NCBI GenBank assembly: GCA_033439765.1
Contig: JAULSN010000002.1
Coordinates: forward strand, 1,860,001-1,924,000
Direction: 5' to 3'
From: Lasiosphaeria ovina
Taxonomy: Eukaryota; Ascomycota; Sordariomycetes; Sordariales; Lasiosphaeriaceae
DNA: 64,000 nucleotides
Below, piece after piece: positions 13,375 to 25,909 of the stretch (position 1 is its first letter; each line of letters opens with the position of its first letter). The position numbers and the translations under genes were made by a program. The notes beneath the pieces were generated by a model. The model made no database searches. It was not told the origin of the DNA and saw only the letters and a program-made list of their open reading frames with translations.

Positions 13375-14225
13375 AAGCCGGGGCGGCCGACATGAGTTTG
13401 TCTCTCTCTCTATCCCTATCCTGTTGTAATTGATGATTATCCTTCATTGTGACTACGATCCCTGGATACTGCTGCTGCTTCTGCTGCTTTGTTTGTTGCT
13501 GTTGCTGCTGTTGTTGCCGGTGTAGCGGAATGTTCATGTTTATCCTAGGGCTAGTATCGAGTAGATAGCAGAGCTTAGAATTCACTCTTATTAGAACTCC
13601 TCGTCTGGGCAGGCGATGCTCTCAGTTGCCATGACATCATGATCACTTTTCTGGCCTTTTGAACTGAAATGGTTATGAGGTGTGAATGGTTTTGGTCTTG
13701 TCTCTGGAAAGTGCAGCCAGTCCTCTTTCTGACTGGATCGGTAGTCTTATCTCAAGCCAGAGATGGCCAATAAACTGTGAACGATGTATTATCATTCTGA
13801 GTTTTGTTTTCTAATGCGGGAATGTTTGCCGAAAACCTTGGTCTGAGAGAAACCCAAACCTCGACTCCTCACACGACCTGTCCACCCGTCCACTCACACC
13901 AAAAAAACAAAAAAACGCACAGCTCCGCAACAAATGCACTCGACGAGGAGGCAGAATGAGAAACTGACTGGACAGCTTGCGGAAACAACCCGCGGCTGTC
14001 CAAGTCAAGTTGCTAAGGATAAATGATAGCTAGCTTCATTCTTTTCCTTCTCTTCTCTTCTCTTCTCTTCTGGCAGCGCAGAATATCGGAGGAGGAAAAG
14101 GAAGAGGGAAAGGAAGTGGCACAGCGAGCGGCGCCGCCAACGAACCAACACAGTACAGTCATTTATGGCTGGGTACCGGAAGGAAGAGACGAGACTAAAA
14201 GAAAGAAAGAAAGAAAAAGAAAAAT
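13375..14225. other. Intergenic region with CTG/TTG and TTCTC microsatellites
   Basis: The PGI 3' region contains an imperfect CTG/CTT/TTG trinucleotide tract at about 13468-13517. A (TTCTC) pentanucleotide tract lies at 14047-14071, and a GAAA-rich tract precedes the tRNA. No coding gene is supported. Confidence 0.7.
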
Positions 14226-14334
14226 GACAAGATGGCCGAGTTGGTTCAAGGCGCTAGACTTAAGAATTTTACTCCATAGAAAATTCGGTATTCTAGTATC
14301 GAAAGATGCGTGGGTTCGAATCCCGCTCTTGTCA
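14226..14334 (+). tRNA. tRNA-Leu(UAA) with intron
   Basis: The acceptor stem GACAAGA (14226-14232) pairs fully with TCTTGTC (14327-14333), followed by discriminator A. The D-arm reads TGGCCGAGTTGGTTCAAGGC. The anticodon stem CTAGA pairs with TCTAG, and the loop begins CTTAAG, giving anticodon TAA. An intron of about 26 bases after position 37 contains an AATTTT...AAAATT hairpin. A long variable arm, typical of Leu, and the T-arm GGGTTCGAATCCC complete it. T-rich sequence 15-20 bases downstream can terminate Pol III. Confidence 0.92.
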
Positions 14335-15403
14335 CTGACTTCACGTTATTTTTATTTATTTTTGCCCCCCTCTTTGTTTCCTTTTTAGTTTGGGGTGGTC
14401 TTAGTATTTTTGTTGGTATTGCTTTACGTCGTCGTTTCCTCTCCCATTTAGCTCAATCTGGGGTGTTTCCCCTTCATGCCTGTCTATCCCTTTAGTTTTA
14501 TTTATTTATTTAACCATATTCAGCCGTGCGACAGCCAGCGGGTGACAGTGGCAGCTGCGTTGGCTGGCTCGAGCATCGGCAACTATGCCCCGAGGAACAA
14601 GAAGTCAGCACAAGTTATTTGTACAATGCCTCCATGCTACCTTCTTACCGTCGAAACGGTGCACAATCCACGCAGAGAGCTAGAGTAGGTAGGTAGGTAA
14701 TCACGGTGTCAATTTCACTCCCCTTTTCTTTACTTTTTGGGCGCCTGATCCAATACATCTGGCCTCTCAACTGGTGACAGCCAACCTCTGGCACCGAGCA
14801 TCGATGAACCAGGGAAACGAAATATCAATCTGCCTCGCCCATTCCCATGATTAGAGTCAAACCACAGTCCCTCAAACTCCTCCCGAGACCCAAATAGGGC
14901 AAAAGAGGAGAGAGAAAGAATCCCATCACAACCTTGCCCGACTTTTAGTAGAAATCAAGACAAGAAAACCCAAGGAAAGTCACGGAAAAATAAGAAAAAA
15001 AGACTGGAAGCCTGGATCCCTTATGCGAACTGCCGATTGCGGTTCACTGTAAAAGGTAGTATGGTTGGTCTTTCTTTCCATGCCCTGCCTTGCCTAGCAA
15101 CTACCACCGCCAATACTGACCCGACCTCACGAAAAGAAAATAATAATATGAATGAGTAATTCCCTGCCGTTCCATGCTCGGGCCCCAACGAAAGTCGAGA
15201 GGAGACTATAACACACAAACATCCCAATGTCTGACGCCGTGATCGGAAAAAAAATCGTACACAGATAAAGGCGAGGAGAGAGAGATGAGCCCCTTCACAA
15301 TTCACCTAAAGGACTTTTTTTTAGTTTCGCGGTATAGGCGACTCATGCTCGACGATTCTTCCCTTGACTCCGCAGTTCCAGGGGAGCCCCAAGCTTCCAA
15401 TCC
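14335..15403. other. Intergenic region
   Basis: It holds T-rich sequence after the tRNA, a TAGGTAGGTAGG motif at 14684-14699, and the 3' region of the minus-strand Def1 gene. No gene is supported. Confidence 0.6.
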
Positions 15404-18400
15404 CTAGTGTTGTCCATTGTTGTAGTTGTTTCCCCAGCCACGAGGGGGGTTGCCGTAATAGCTTGCGCCGAAGCCCTGCCCTCCGTAAGCACCGTAGCTG
15501 TTCTGGTGTGTTTGCGCTCCAGTGGCGCTGACGCCGTATCCGGCAGCACCGGACTGGTTGCCGTGAAGGCCATGTCCTTGCAGCTGGCTTGGGTAGCCAC
15601 CATATGCGCCAACTCCTCCAAGCCCCTGCTGGTTGGACTGCGGGGGCGGTAGGCCGGTTTGAGAGGGCCCGTTGTTGGCGGCCGAACCGGGACGAACAGC
15701 ATTGGCGAGCGAAGGGCTCGGTCCGCCGGCGACCTTGGCATCTCCGAATGGCTTCAGGTCGTCGGCTGCTGACGGAACACCGCCAGGCTGAGAGCCTGCC
15801 GCAGCGAAAGACTGTCCGGCCTGCGACTGGTAGGCAGAGGCACCGCGTCCGAAAGCGTCATGCATCCCGGAAAACCCGCTGGCGCCGAGAGCCGGCTGCT
15901 GGGCTGACTGGCCCGTTGCTGCACGTCCATACTCGCCCAGTCCAGCGCCGACGCCGGCATCTCGGTGAAGGGCAGTTTGGCCAAAGCCCGCAGCGGGCGA
16001 GGCCCCGTAACCATGAGGTCCCTGGGGGGAAACACCGTACTGGGTGGGCTGGTATCCCAGACCGCCCTTGCCATAGGGTTGACCATAGGCACCCTGGTTG
16101 TAGCCGGTGCCCTGGTAGTTCATATACGCCGAGTAGTACGGGTTGTTGTAATAGGGGTGAGAATTGTAGGGGTACTCGTGGGGTTGCTGCTGGCCATGAG
16201 CCTGGTTGGCCTGGCCAGCTTGGCCCTGAGTCGTCGCCTGGGTTGGCGTCGGGGTACCGCCGACCTGTGCCTCGGTCGCAGAGCCCGAGCCAAAGCGCGA
16301 TTGGCCATGCTGGGCGCCGCTCTGGGGGTACTGGCTCAAATTGTCGGCCTGGGGCGCGGTATACCCGCTGAAAGACCTCTGGCCCTGCGATGGCAGACCT
16401 TCTTGCTGTCCCTGGGCCCCCTGTTGTTGGGCAAAGTTTTGGTTATAGTAGTTATTATACGCGTTCCGGTTTTGCGGATCGGCCGTGTAGTACGAGGTGT
16501 ATTCGCTTGGGGCCGAGCTGAAGGCGCCGCTAGGTTGTTGCTGGACCTGCGGTTGCACAGCCTGTCCCTGGCTCGGGAAGCCAGTCTCGAACTGGTGCTG
16601 GGCGGCCGGAGCCTGCTGCTGCTGACCGAAACTATCGAAGGGTTTCGACGTAGGGAACGATGCAGGCTCCTGGGGAGTGGGCTGGCCAAAACGACCGAAC
16701 TGGCCATTCTGAGGGGCAGACGGCTGCGGAGCTCCTGTACGTTGTCTGGTCAGTTCCTCGCGCAAACGAATCAAAGTGAAGGCTCGAGGGGGTAATGCTC
16801 GGGGGGGCAACACACCATGCGGGCCAACTGGGATGTTATTCTGAGGAGTAGGTGTGGTAGCGGCTGCAGCAAGATCAGCAAAACGCGCCCAATCACGAGC
16901 AGATGGATAGTGGTAATCATTACCAGCAGGACCGGTTGGGGGGAGTGAAGAGACGGGCTTTTGAGCCGAGAAAGCCTCTGGGACCGGGGCGGGAGCCGCA
17001 GGGGGCAGCGACGTTCGCGGATGGGCAACTGGGGAATCCTCTGGAGGCTGGGGGCGAGTCTCTGGCTCCTCCCGATCGCCGTCAATATCCTCGTCAATCG
17101 GACCATTGAGACTGAATGCGCCAAATTGAACAGCGGCGCGATCGACCTGGTCGCGATTTCCGGGCATACGAACAGGTTCCAGCTGATCGAGAATACGACG
17201 GGGGAAGTTGGGTGTGCGGTTTGCCGCTCGGTCCGTTGTTGCCTTGTTGGCGGTCGCGGCGAAACCACTGGCGGGAATACGCGGAGCCTGCTGATGCTGG
17301 TGTTGCGAAGCCGAAATGGGTGTGGCGGTAGAGCTGGGCGCCGGGGCGTGGGGGTCCCAAGAATCAGCAGCTTCGCTTGCAGCAGTTTCTGTCTCGGGAG
17401 GGTGGGAATCGTCGGCAACTTGTTCGAGATTGACCTCTGTGAGCTGATCCTTCGACGGTGCGAGAACCACGTCGGGGACAACTACTGCGGGAAGCTCAGT
17501 CGGAGGAGCAGGAGTTGGCTCTTTGGGAGCCTCGGGCACCGGTTCCTCGGCAGCCGCGGGTGGCTCGGCATCAAGCTCAACTGGCTCGGGAACAGACACG
17601 GGTTCAGTGACAGGCTCTGAGGGCTTAGAGACGGGAGCTTCCTTCGGCTTCGGGGCCGGCTTCGGGGCAGTCGATTGTCTCAACATGCTAGCCCACGTCT
17701 TTTGAGTACCCTCGGGGATGACACTGGCCTTAGGAGTGGCAACGGGCGCTACAGAAACAGGAGCGACAGCAGGAGCAGTCTCTGCTTGTGTCGCAGGCGT
17801 CTCCCCAGTCGCGGTCGAATCGACCCATGGAGCCGCCTCGTCGGGAACTTTGGGAGCGTCCCACTCCGGGGCGTCTTTAGTAGGGACAGATAGAGGTAAG
17901 GTTTCAGCATTGCGAGTGCCATTGGTTGCGGCGTGGGTCGATTTACCACGGCCGCCACCACGGCCACCGCGCTCGGTAGCTCTGCCGCGACCGCGACCTG
18001 CCTCTGCACCTAGGCGTCCGCCTCGAGTTGTTCGCGCAGCTCCTGGAGCGACATCGCCAGTGGTGGTGGTAAACGTGTCGCCCTTCCCCTTGGTTCGAGT
18101 GCGCTCCTTCTTCGACTTGGAGACCTCGCCCCATTTGGAGGTTCCTAGAACGAAAGGTTAGTGAGTAGACTGGACAAACGGGAGGAGGACTGGAGGAGGA
18201 TGATTGGCAAATGGCAGGCAACGCGGGTGTGGGCAAACTAGCTTGAGGAGCACTTTTGGGGGTAATCGCGATGCAGAAGAGCTGCAATTCGAACACGGGC
18301 GCGAAGGGGCACAGCAGGGTCGGTCAGTCAGTCAGCTTACCTGAAGAGATGCGGGTGGCTGTCTCGAGTTCGTCGCCATCTGTATCCTGCAGAACATAGA

Positions 18401-18659
18401 GAATGTCGAGTGCAGACCACTCTGGGAACATTTCCTCGAAGAAGGCGAGCTTGTCGCCGTATTTCACCTTGAGCTCTGCAACCTCGCCCTCGTCCTCTAG
18501 GGTGGGCATCGCCGAGTCTGCGTCGTGCTTGGCCTCGCCATTTGCAGGCGACTGGCGGCTGACGGCGCGCCCTCCTCCCCGGGTCGAGAATCCGCCGCCA
18601 CGGCCGCGACCAGAGCCTCTGCCGCGCGAGGCAGCTGGTCTTGAGACGACCTCAGACAT
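15404..18659 (-). CDS. DEF1: Def1-like CUE-domain protein (RNA polymerase II degradation factor), 2 exons
   Basis: Read on the minus strand, the exons are 18659-18341 and 18144-15404, with a 196-base GT-AG intron (18340-18145), giving 1,019 residues. The N-terminus has an RGG-rich segment (residues 13-31). A CUE-type ubiquitin-binding helix bundle follows (about 60-104: KVKYGDKLAFFEEMFPEW...DILYVLQ). After the splice come KSKKERTRTK and a second Arg-Gly-rich region, then a long Pro/Glu/Ala-rich acidic section. From about residue 420 the protein is Gln/Gly/Tyr/Asn-rich and ends SYYGNPPRGWGNN. This order (N-terminal CUE, long Q-rich low-complexity tail) is that of fungal Def1. Def1 promotes ubiquitylation and destruction of stalled RNA polymerase II after DNA damage and also associates with telomere proteins. 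There is no methionine between the splice site and residue ~260, so exon 2 cannot stand alone as a gene. The low-complexity tail is unlikely to align well, so the CUE region carries the assignment. Confidence 0.88.
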
Positions 18660-20881
18660 TGCTGAGATTGTGGGTCGGAATCGGTCAAAAGAAGCTGGCG
18701 ATCGATGAGTCGCGTCGGCGGCAACCAAAACGGCGAATGGCAGTGGCAGAGGGATCGACGACAAAGGTTCACGGAATGGAAAAGAGATGTGTTCCGCGGG
18801 TGCACGGCGAATCGAATGCGACCCGACAGATGGATCGAGGCAGTGTGTGGTGGTGGATGGTGGATGGAATGTGAAGGGGAGGCAAGGCAAGAAGGAGGTT
18901 CGGTTTTTGACGATTCAGAATTGGCCCGCTGAAAAAAAGAGTGCAGGAGGCCACACTGCAATCCAAATCCACCTGGGCCACCCGCTGAGGGCTTGTACCG
19001 CACCAGCGTGACACCCGCTGAATTGCGCGCGACAGCCTTGGCCAATTTTTTATGGGGCACACCGCTCGTTTTTGCACAAGGCTTCATGCATTTGAGTTGT
19101 TGTCCCAACTTTCCTACTCCCGACCTTGGTAAGGTAGGTACCGCAATAGTCACAGGGCGTATCCATATTCCGCCCTCTAACAAAAGAACCGAGAGAGGGA
19201 ATTGGAACTGTCGTCCCAACCTACCTGAACCATTAGGCAGGTAGGTCCCACCACCCCCCGGCTCCGTTCCCGTCTTTCAACTCGCACTCACTTTCATGTC
19301 AGCCCGGTTGCAGGTAATTGTTGCATGACTATCCATGCCATATGGAAACTTTCTCCACTGGAAACAGTACACAGGACGAAAAGTATTCCAGCCCAGACAA
19401 AGCTTGATTTCAATCTCGGGGGAATGGAAAAGCTATGTATGATAGTTTGCTGCCCGCAATGGCTGTCCATCTTGTCTGGGCACTGAGTTGGGATGGGCAA
19501 TTGGCATTTTGCCACTGTCTCGGACTCGACAATTGAGGTGGACGTCCGGAGTGGTTGAATTGAGGAGCTGACCTCTTACGATCCCGTCTTGGGCGCCTCT
19601 CAGTCTCCTGGCGGGCGAGGCACCTGACAACCTGTAATAGTAAGCTCCAGGTGGGGGATGAAAGTGCGACACGGCAAGGAGACAAAACCCCAACCTCGCG
19701 GCAAGCATCCTGCGAATGTGGTTGGCTGGCTCTCATCGCAACGCCCTGTGAATTGGGCCGCGTGCTCAATGTCCATGCGTGCCCATGCAATCCGCCCACT
19801 GCAGCAAAGGACGCTAGAACAAAGCGACGTCAGGGTTGTCAGGCACCGGTCCAGGAGACGGGAGACGGGAGACTCGAGAGCGACAACGGGGCCACTGCAA
19901 ATCCCCTCCGCTAATAAGGAGTATGTAATCCGCAATGCCACCTCACTCAGTTGGATTTAAGGTCCATCACGTGACACTCAGATCACAGAAAATGGGACGA
20001 GGGTCGAGACTGCTACTCGAGTAGTGGTGAGCTTCGAAGTTTTACGTCTGATAAGTGATCAACTGATAGCAGGGCCTTGGTAGTTGGTGTTGGTGCGAAC
20101 CACTCACAGCATATCGCCTTCCGGGCAGCTCCCCTTCGCTATCAAGTTTCCTCTCTGAGTGAGCGAGTGGCAGACCCAAAGCCACATCACATCTCCCCTG
20201 CAGATACCCGTTTCATTCGTCAAAAACACTCTCTCTCCGTCCACGTACGGCTCCGTGTCTCACTTAGGTAACAATCATTATTCGAGAATTGGATTGTAGT
20301 CCCGACTGTAGAACCTCGATACCTAGTAGTTCCAACCTGGAAGGTTTGCACAGTACAGATATACCTAAGACGTCCCAGTCATCTGACCGCTTGCGGAAGG
20401 CCTGTGGCGTGAGGGTATTCGTACAATACATGGTACCTGGCATCAAGTAAACACATTCGGCCCAATTTATTAGCTGCCATACTCCGTACGGATCACCATT
20501 TCAACAGCAGGACCCCAATCGCCACAAAAAAAAGATTCAAATAAATACGGTGTGTCTAGAGGCTGTTGGCTGACTCCCTCCTAGCTCCTAATCATGGCCG
20601 CAGTCGCAGTCAAAGACAATGAAGCACGATACGGACGGATACCCGACCTTGGGTATGGCTATAGTCCTCCGTAGTCGTAATGAGATAAGCGCACCCGCAG
20701 CCGTTTGGTCACGCCAAGACATCAGCCCATCCACGGGCCTTCCCCGCCCTGCCTGAATTGACAGCTTCAATCATCACAGTCGGCCACAAGACCTCCATCC
20801 ACGTCGTCACCGCAGAACTGCTCGATGCGCACGGCGCAACCAATTGACGCCGGCGCGTCTTGAAACGACGACGACGACGAC
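18660..20881. other. Divergent intergenic region, no gene seen
   Basis: This 2.2 kb separates the Def1 start (minus) from the gene at 20882 (plus). A CACGTG box lies near 19970, and inverted ACCTACCT / AGGTAGGT motifs occur at 19219-19246. Open frames at 18769-19244 and 19410-19960 on both strands overlap and have no domain support. Regulatory sites for both genes presumably lie here. Confidence 0.6.
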
Positions 20882-22150
20882 ATGTTTCGCACACAGGCGC
20901 TTGCGTCTCTAAAGGGGATATTCCCGCCCATCCACCAGCCTCTGCCCTTGACGTCGCGCGACTCGCAGCGCCTCCTCGACGCCCTCACAACATCCTTTCG
21001 CAAGCAGCTCGACAAGGAGTATGGCTTTGCCCCGGACGCCGCCGCGGTAGCAGGCGACGGGCCAGCTCTTACCTATCTCCCCTCGGCGCCCGCGGCAGCA
21101 GCTGCTGCTGCACCCTCGACGACGTCCCCGAGAGATGGCGGCAGCCAGAGCCACCACCGCCCGCCGACCGACCGACATCTCCGCGCCATCCTCAACAACC
21201 CGTTGTTCAGCCACAGCCACATACCCGACAAGGCGGCGGCGCTGCCCCAGGTCGACACGGGCCGGGACCCCAAGCTGGTCTTCCGCCAGGCAGTCGCCAA
21301 GGGCCTCATGACCAAGCCGCGGGCCCTCGGCTTCCTGCTGACCGTCATGGAGCAGGTCCGGCACTCGGCCGCGCCGTCGCTGAGGGCGGGCCTGAAGAAC
21401 TCGGGAGCCGGACTCCTCGTCGTGCAGTGGCTGCGGGCCTCGGGCCAGGAGCGGGAGCTGTCCTTCTTCGAGAGCGGGCACTTCATATGGGTCCTGCTGC
21501 AGTTCATGGTCGCTGAAGACTTGGAGCCGCTGGCGTGGACCTGGCTAGAGCGGCTCGCCAAGGGAGACGTGCCCGCCGAGTCCAAGAAGCAGGCCGCGCT
21601 GAATGCCGAGACGATGCTGCGCCGGCTAGTGTCTGTCAAATGCCTGTACTGCGAGCTCGACGACGCCATCGCCACGATCCTGCGGGGCGAGGCCCTGCTC
21701 AAGGCCAGCAACGTGCCCGCGTTCGCCCTCTACCTGAACTGGCGCAACCTGGCGTGGCAAGCGACAGCCGTCTCGTGGAAGTACCCGCCGCCGACGGCCG
21801 AATCTTTTGATTCTCTGGTCGACATGCAGCAGCGTGTGGCGACCTCGCGGCGCCGCGCCCATGCCAGCACGGAGCTGCTGTCCCAGAAAGCACACCTGGA
21901 GCTCCACCACCCGGACAGCCCCGACCCGACGCGCGCGGTCGAGGTTCTGACGAGCGAGAAGACGTGGCTCTTTGACGTGCCCAGCGCCGCCAGCCGCAAC
22001 TACCACATCAACCTGCTGCAGTCCATGGGCCTCGACGCGGTCCGCCATCTCACCAAAGCGGGCGAGACAAAGGTGGCCCAGGATATTCTGGAGCGCATCT
22101 ATACGCACCTGGTGCCCAATTTCTCGGACCGTATCATGCCTGCACGGTGA
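20882..22150 (+). CDS. Conserved-looking protein of unknown function, 422 aa, possible mitochondrial targeting
   Basis: A single uninterrupted exon of 422 codons with strong third-position G/C bias, so a real gene is likely. I do not recognise the family. The N-terminus (MFRTQALASLKGIF) is basic and amphipathic without early acidic residues, compatible with a mitochondrial presequence. An Ala/Ser/Pro-rich low-complexity linker covers about 52-100. From about 100 onward it is mainly helical, with LRAILNNPLF, a VFRQAVAKGLMTKPRALGFLL segment and repeated helix pairs to the end (AQDILERIYTHLVPN). That layout resembles helical-repeat mitochondrial RNA or translation factors, but no PPR or TPR consensus can be counted by eye. 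The start chosen is the first ATG after GC-rich leader sequence. Confidence 0.8.
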   Translation: MFRTQALASLKGIFPPIHQPLPLTSRDSQRLLDALTTSFRKQLDKEYGFAPDAAAVAGDGPALTYLPSAPAAAAAAAPSTTSPRDGGSQSHHRPPTDRHLRAILNNPLFSHSHIPDKAAALPQVDTGRDPKLVFRQAVAKGLMTKPRALGFLLTVMEQVRHSAAPSLRAGLKNSGAGLLVVQWLRASGQERELSFFESGHFIWVLLQFMVAEDLEPLAWTWLERLAKGDVPAESKKQAALNAETMLRRLVSVKCLYCELDDAIATILRGEALLKASNVPAFALYLNWRNLAWQATAVSWKYPPPTAESFDSLVDMQQRVATSRRRAHASTELLSQKAHLELHHPDSPDPTRAVEVLTSEKTWLFDVPSAASRNYHINLLQSMGLDAVRHLTKAGETKVAQDILERIYTHLVPNFSDRIMPAR

Positions 22151-22738
22151 GGGGTGCTGTTTGTCAGACCGCGGCGGGTGATTCACCGCCCATGTTCAAG
22201 TAGAAATAGCACGTCTAGAATGGTAATTTCCCCCTACCTCGAGGCCTAAACAGTGCGTCTGTGCGCGGCTTTCTTGCTAGGGTATTTGATAATGGGCCAT
22301 TGCGTCTGACGCACAACGACTTGTATGTACATGTACATAATGAGCTTAAGGAATGGGAAAGGCAACTACTATATCATATACCACACGACCAAAACCTTCC
22401 TCTTGAATACTTTCATATAAAAATTAAGATAAATGTAGAAATCTCACTGTTATTCCTCTCCGCCAATTGTTGCAGAATACCTCCCCCGTGTATAGAAGTG
22501 AATAAGCAGGTAAACAGCCCTGCACACAAGAGCAAAAGGGTATCCGAAGGCGACAGAGCAAACGTCTATCATAATCCGCAGCGAAAGTCCTCCGCATATT
22601 ACTTCCCATTTTCCCAGTCTCATCCTCCAAGTTCCAAGACAACCCAAATTGTTTTTTATGCATCTATTTTGTGCCAGTCCTCGTCCTTCTCTTTTATAGT
22701 GAGATATACGCCTGAATTACCCGAGTGGCCGGTCGTAT
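22151..22738. other. Convergent 3' region, AT-rich
   Basis: This lies between two convergent genes. It is AT-rich with palindromic TGTACATGTACA near 22325. Open frames here are short and unsupported. Confidence 0.6.
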
Positions 22739-25700
22739 TTATTGATTCCCTGCTCCGTCGTGTTCGTTCTCGAGCCCATTGACCACGCGCAATGCCCGCC
22801 TCGGGCCCAGGACGACGCTAAAGAAGCTCGGTTCCTGCCCGTCGATCAACTGCTCGGTCGACGACGTCGACCCGCCGCTGGTGCTCATGCTGCGCCTAGG
22901 TTGACGCCCTCGAGCTGCTGCTGTTCCTGCCCCTCCGCCAACGCCGCTGCCACTCGCAGGCGTGGTGCCGGTGCCACTGCTGCTGCCCTCTACACCATCT
23001 CCGCCGGCACCAGGCCACCACGCCGTGGGCCGCACGGGGTATGCCGGATCGAAAGAATGACGCGTATGGCGCGAGGAGGACGCGGCCGCGGCGCTGCTGG
23101 TGTGGCCGCTAACGCCGCTTTCCGGGGTGGGCTGGTCGTCGAACAGCATTTTGGGCTCGGTGGGCGGCATGCCGCCGTAGAAGCCAATTGAATCTGCCGT
23201 GCTAGCGCTCGACAGGTCGCGCCGGTGGTAACCGGAGCGGCCGCGCGGCAGCTGTTTCTCGTCAATGTAGTCATCGTCGTCGTCGTGTCTGCTGGAAGCC
23301 CCTATTGCTGCCCCGGTAAAGACCCCGCCGCCGTTATTGCCACTCGTGGTGCTCTTCTTGCTTCCCTTGCGGCCGAAAAATGCAGCCAGCCCGCCACTGA
23401 GTCCGCTCGCCGACGCCGCCGCGGGACTGTAACGGTTCGCGACGGCCAGATGGCTCTTATAGGCGCGCACTTGGCGGCGGTACAGCCACGCGCAGTAGCC
23501 CAGGTACGCAGCTGCGAGGCCCGCCAGTGCGGCAATGATTCCTGCAGCGATCAGAGAGGCGCGGCGGTCATCCGACATGCCACTTCCTCCGTCTCCGTTA
23601 CTACCCCCTCCGCCTCCCCCGCCGGTGCTAGATCCCCCGCCACTGGGCCCCCGCGTCGCAGTGGCGCCCGGCCCCCACTGGGTGACGGTTGCGGTACTTC
23701 CTGAGGCTGTGACAGTAAACACAGGTGATTTGCCTGTGGCGAAGGGGCCGCCTGTCGCCGGCCCCGCGGCAGGTGTAGTGGCCGTAGCTCCGCCTGTGCT
23801 ACCTCCTCCAATCACGCTGGCAACGACGGCTGGCACCTGGTACCCATACGAGTTTCCCAGGACCGAGTTCTCTGGGTCCAAGTCGGCCGAGTGGCTGAGC
23901 GCGGTGAACTTGGATTCCCACGCTAGCGAAGAGGCGTTGAACACATAAATTCCAGGCGATTCGCACGCCGGAGACGTGCCGATGTAGCCACCCACTACGA
24001 TGACCTGGCCGTCGCGTAACTGGCATGAATGGCCTGCCCTTGCGGCTGGCATGTTGTTGCCTGACTGGTCTACCTTTATCCACGTAAAAGATGGGATGGA
24101 CAAGATGAACATGTCAGAGTACTGGATCTGCTCTTTCTGTTTTGGTATTTGTCAGTACCTGTCTTGCGTGCTGTGTGGGATTATGTCTGGGATCAAGTAG
24201 AATTGAGAGGCTTACATAGGGTTGTAGGTTTTGTCCTCCGTACAGAAATATTTGGAAACTCGAGGCATCTGGGGCTGAGGCAATAACCGCACAGGGGTTG
24301 ACTCGAACCTCTGGGGGTGTTCCAGTCGTTTGCTGGTGATACCATTTCGAGCTTGCTATGTCGTAGACATCGAGAGTCGAAAGATCGTTTGTGAACGTGT
24401 CCGCGGTGCCGCCTGCCAAGCCAATAAGAACTCCCAGATCGCCCCAGCCTGGGACAAAGACCAGGACGCCATCAGCTCGTTCGGAGAAACCCGAGTCGGT
24501 TTGCAGACCACCCTCGGTGATATTCCTATAGACACCGTCTTCGCCTGCTCCTGACCCGCTGGCCAGCGAGTAGACTCCATTGTTGGTGAAGCCTGGGTGC
24601 GTGAACTCGAGGAGGCTCTTTAGGTAAACACGAGCAATCTGGTTCGACCACCCAGGGGTAGTGGACAGGTCCAGGTGGCCACCAAAGTAAAAGCTGAGAC
24701 CCAGCTCGGGCACTGAAATTCCAGCTCCCTCGGCGGCCCTCTGCAAGGGCTGGCCCCCGCCGTCTGAACTATTGCCGGCTGAGGTTTTGGGGGATGTGTA
24801 TTCGATCCATTTTGCGTTGGCAATGGAGTATCTCCAAGTAGAAACGGGAGCAGGCTCGACAAAGGGGTTGTCCGCAAACTCGCCACCGTAAAGATAGAGA
24901 CTGTTATAGTCGTTCCAAAGATATCCCAGCGAGACGGCGGGTGGGCCCGAGGGCTGGGGGAGGCCGCGTATTGCCGGGGAGCTTATATCCCAGGATTTGG
25001 TGAGGTCGATGGCAAGAAAGTCGCTGTCTGTCACATTATCAGTCGTGTGTATCCCAAAACACACAGGAAGGAAAGAAGACATACTCCAAGTGTCTGTGGT
25101 CTGATCCTCGGTAGTCTTTGCCTGGCCACCATAAAGGTAGAGGGTTCCGTTAAGATGTGCACCTTGGCGGTCGTCAGCATTGGTGTCTTTCATGTGTCTT
25201 GGACTAGCATAGACATACTCTGCTGTCCCCAGCGTTTGCAGAGCTTTGTCGGGCTATCTCCCCGAGGTTCGAGAACCGGACCAAAGCCTCTGGGTCTGTT
25301 GTAGATGACACCGGCGTCTGCGCCGTTTGGCGAAACCTTGTGGTCTCCGTTATAGTAGCTAAACCCTGGGATCACGACGGCAATCAGGAGAGCAATTGTT
25401 GATATCCTCGAGATGGTAGAAAAGCCAGCAGGCGGCGCACTCGAGGCTGTCCTGACCCGTGGCCGGCGGCCTGGGCTCAGTTTTGTATACCACGGCTTTT
25501 GCGAGGATTCGGAGATTGGTGTGCGTGGTGACTCGATTTCGGTTTCTGCCTCGGCCTGCCACCGTCCGTCTTCAGAGGAATTTCCATTCTCCCTCCTGCC
25601 GTCCTCACTGCTGCCGTCGCGGCTCAGGTCAGGCGTGCGAGGCGTACCAGGGGTACCGGGGGTAATTGGCGACGGCAGCCCCGTGATTTCGCCAAACTCC

Positions 25701-25909
25701 TTTTCGCTCGGGCTTGTCGTCATGGGCTCGTCTGTTTCCAGCCCCAGCTCCTTGAATATGGATTTTCGGTCTTTTCTGATTTTGCCCATCATTGAGAATG
25801 AGGGAGGTCTTCCCGAGCCTTCACGGATTCGATCATTCGTATATTGGTGGTGAAACTTTGGGCGAGTGGGCTGGCTGGGAGTCGATTTGGGGATATTGAC
25901 AAAAGTCAT
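22739..25909 (-). CDS. Kelch-repeat membrane protein with two transmembrane segments, 4 exons
   Basis: Read on the minus strand, the exons are 25909-25219, 25162-25085, 25027-24216 and 24136-22739, giving 992 residues. The introns are 56, 57 and 79 bases, all GT-AG with continuous frame. Residues 1-160 are hydrophilic and Ser/Thr/Pro-rich, followed by a signal-anchor (about 170-186: STIALLIAVVIPG). A luminal or extracellular beta-propeller region then shows Kelch features: NGTLYLYGGQ, YNSLYLYGGEF, LSFYFGGH, FQIFLYGGQ and GQVIVVGGYIG. A Gly/Ser-rich linker leads to a second transmembrane helix (about 722-745) with flanking basic residues. A cytoplasmic tail of about 250 residues follows, rich in Ser, Gly and Arg. 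Such Kelch membrane proteins are widespread in Pezizomycotina but uncharacterised, so the ligand and role are unknown. A more internal start (MMGKIRKDRK, residue 40) is possible. Confidence 0.85.

Noticed and set aside
15589..16795. Long plus-strand frames over Def1
   Set aside because: By-products of the Q/G-rich low-complexity coding sequence on the minus strand.
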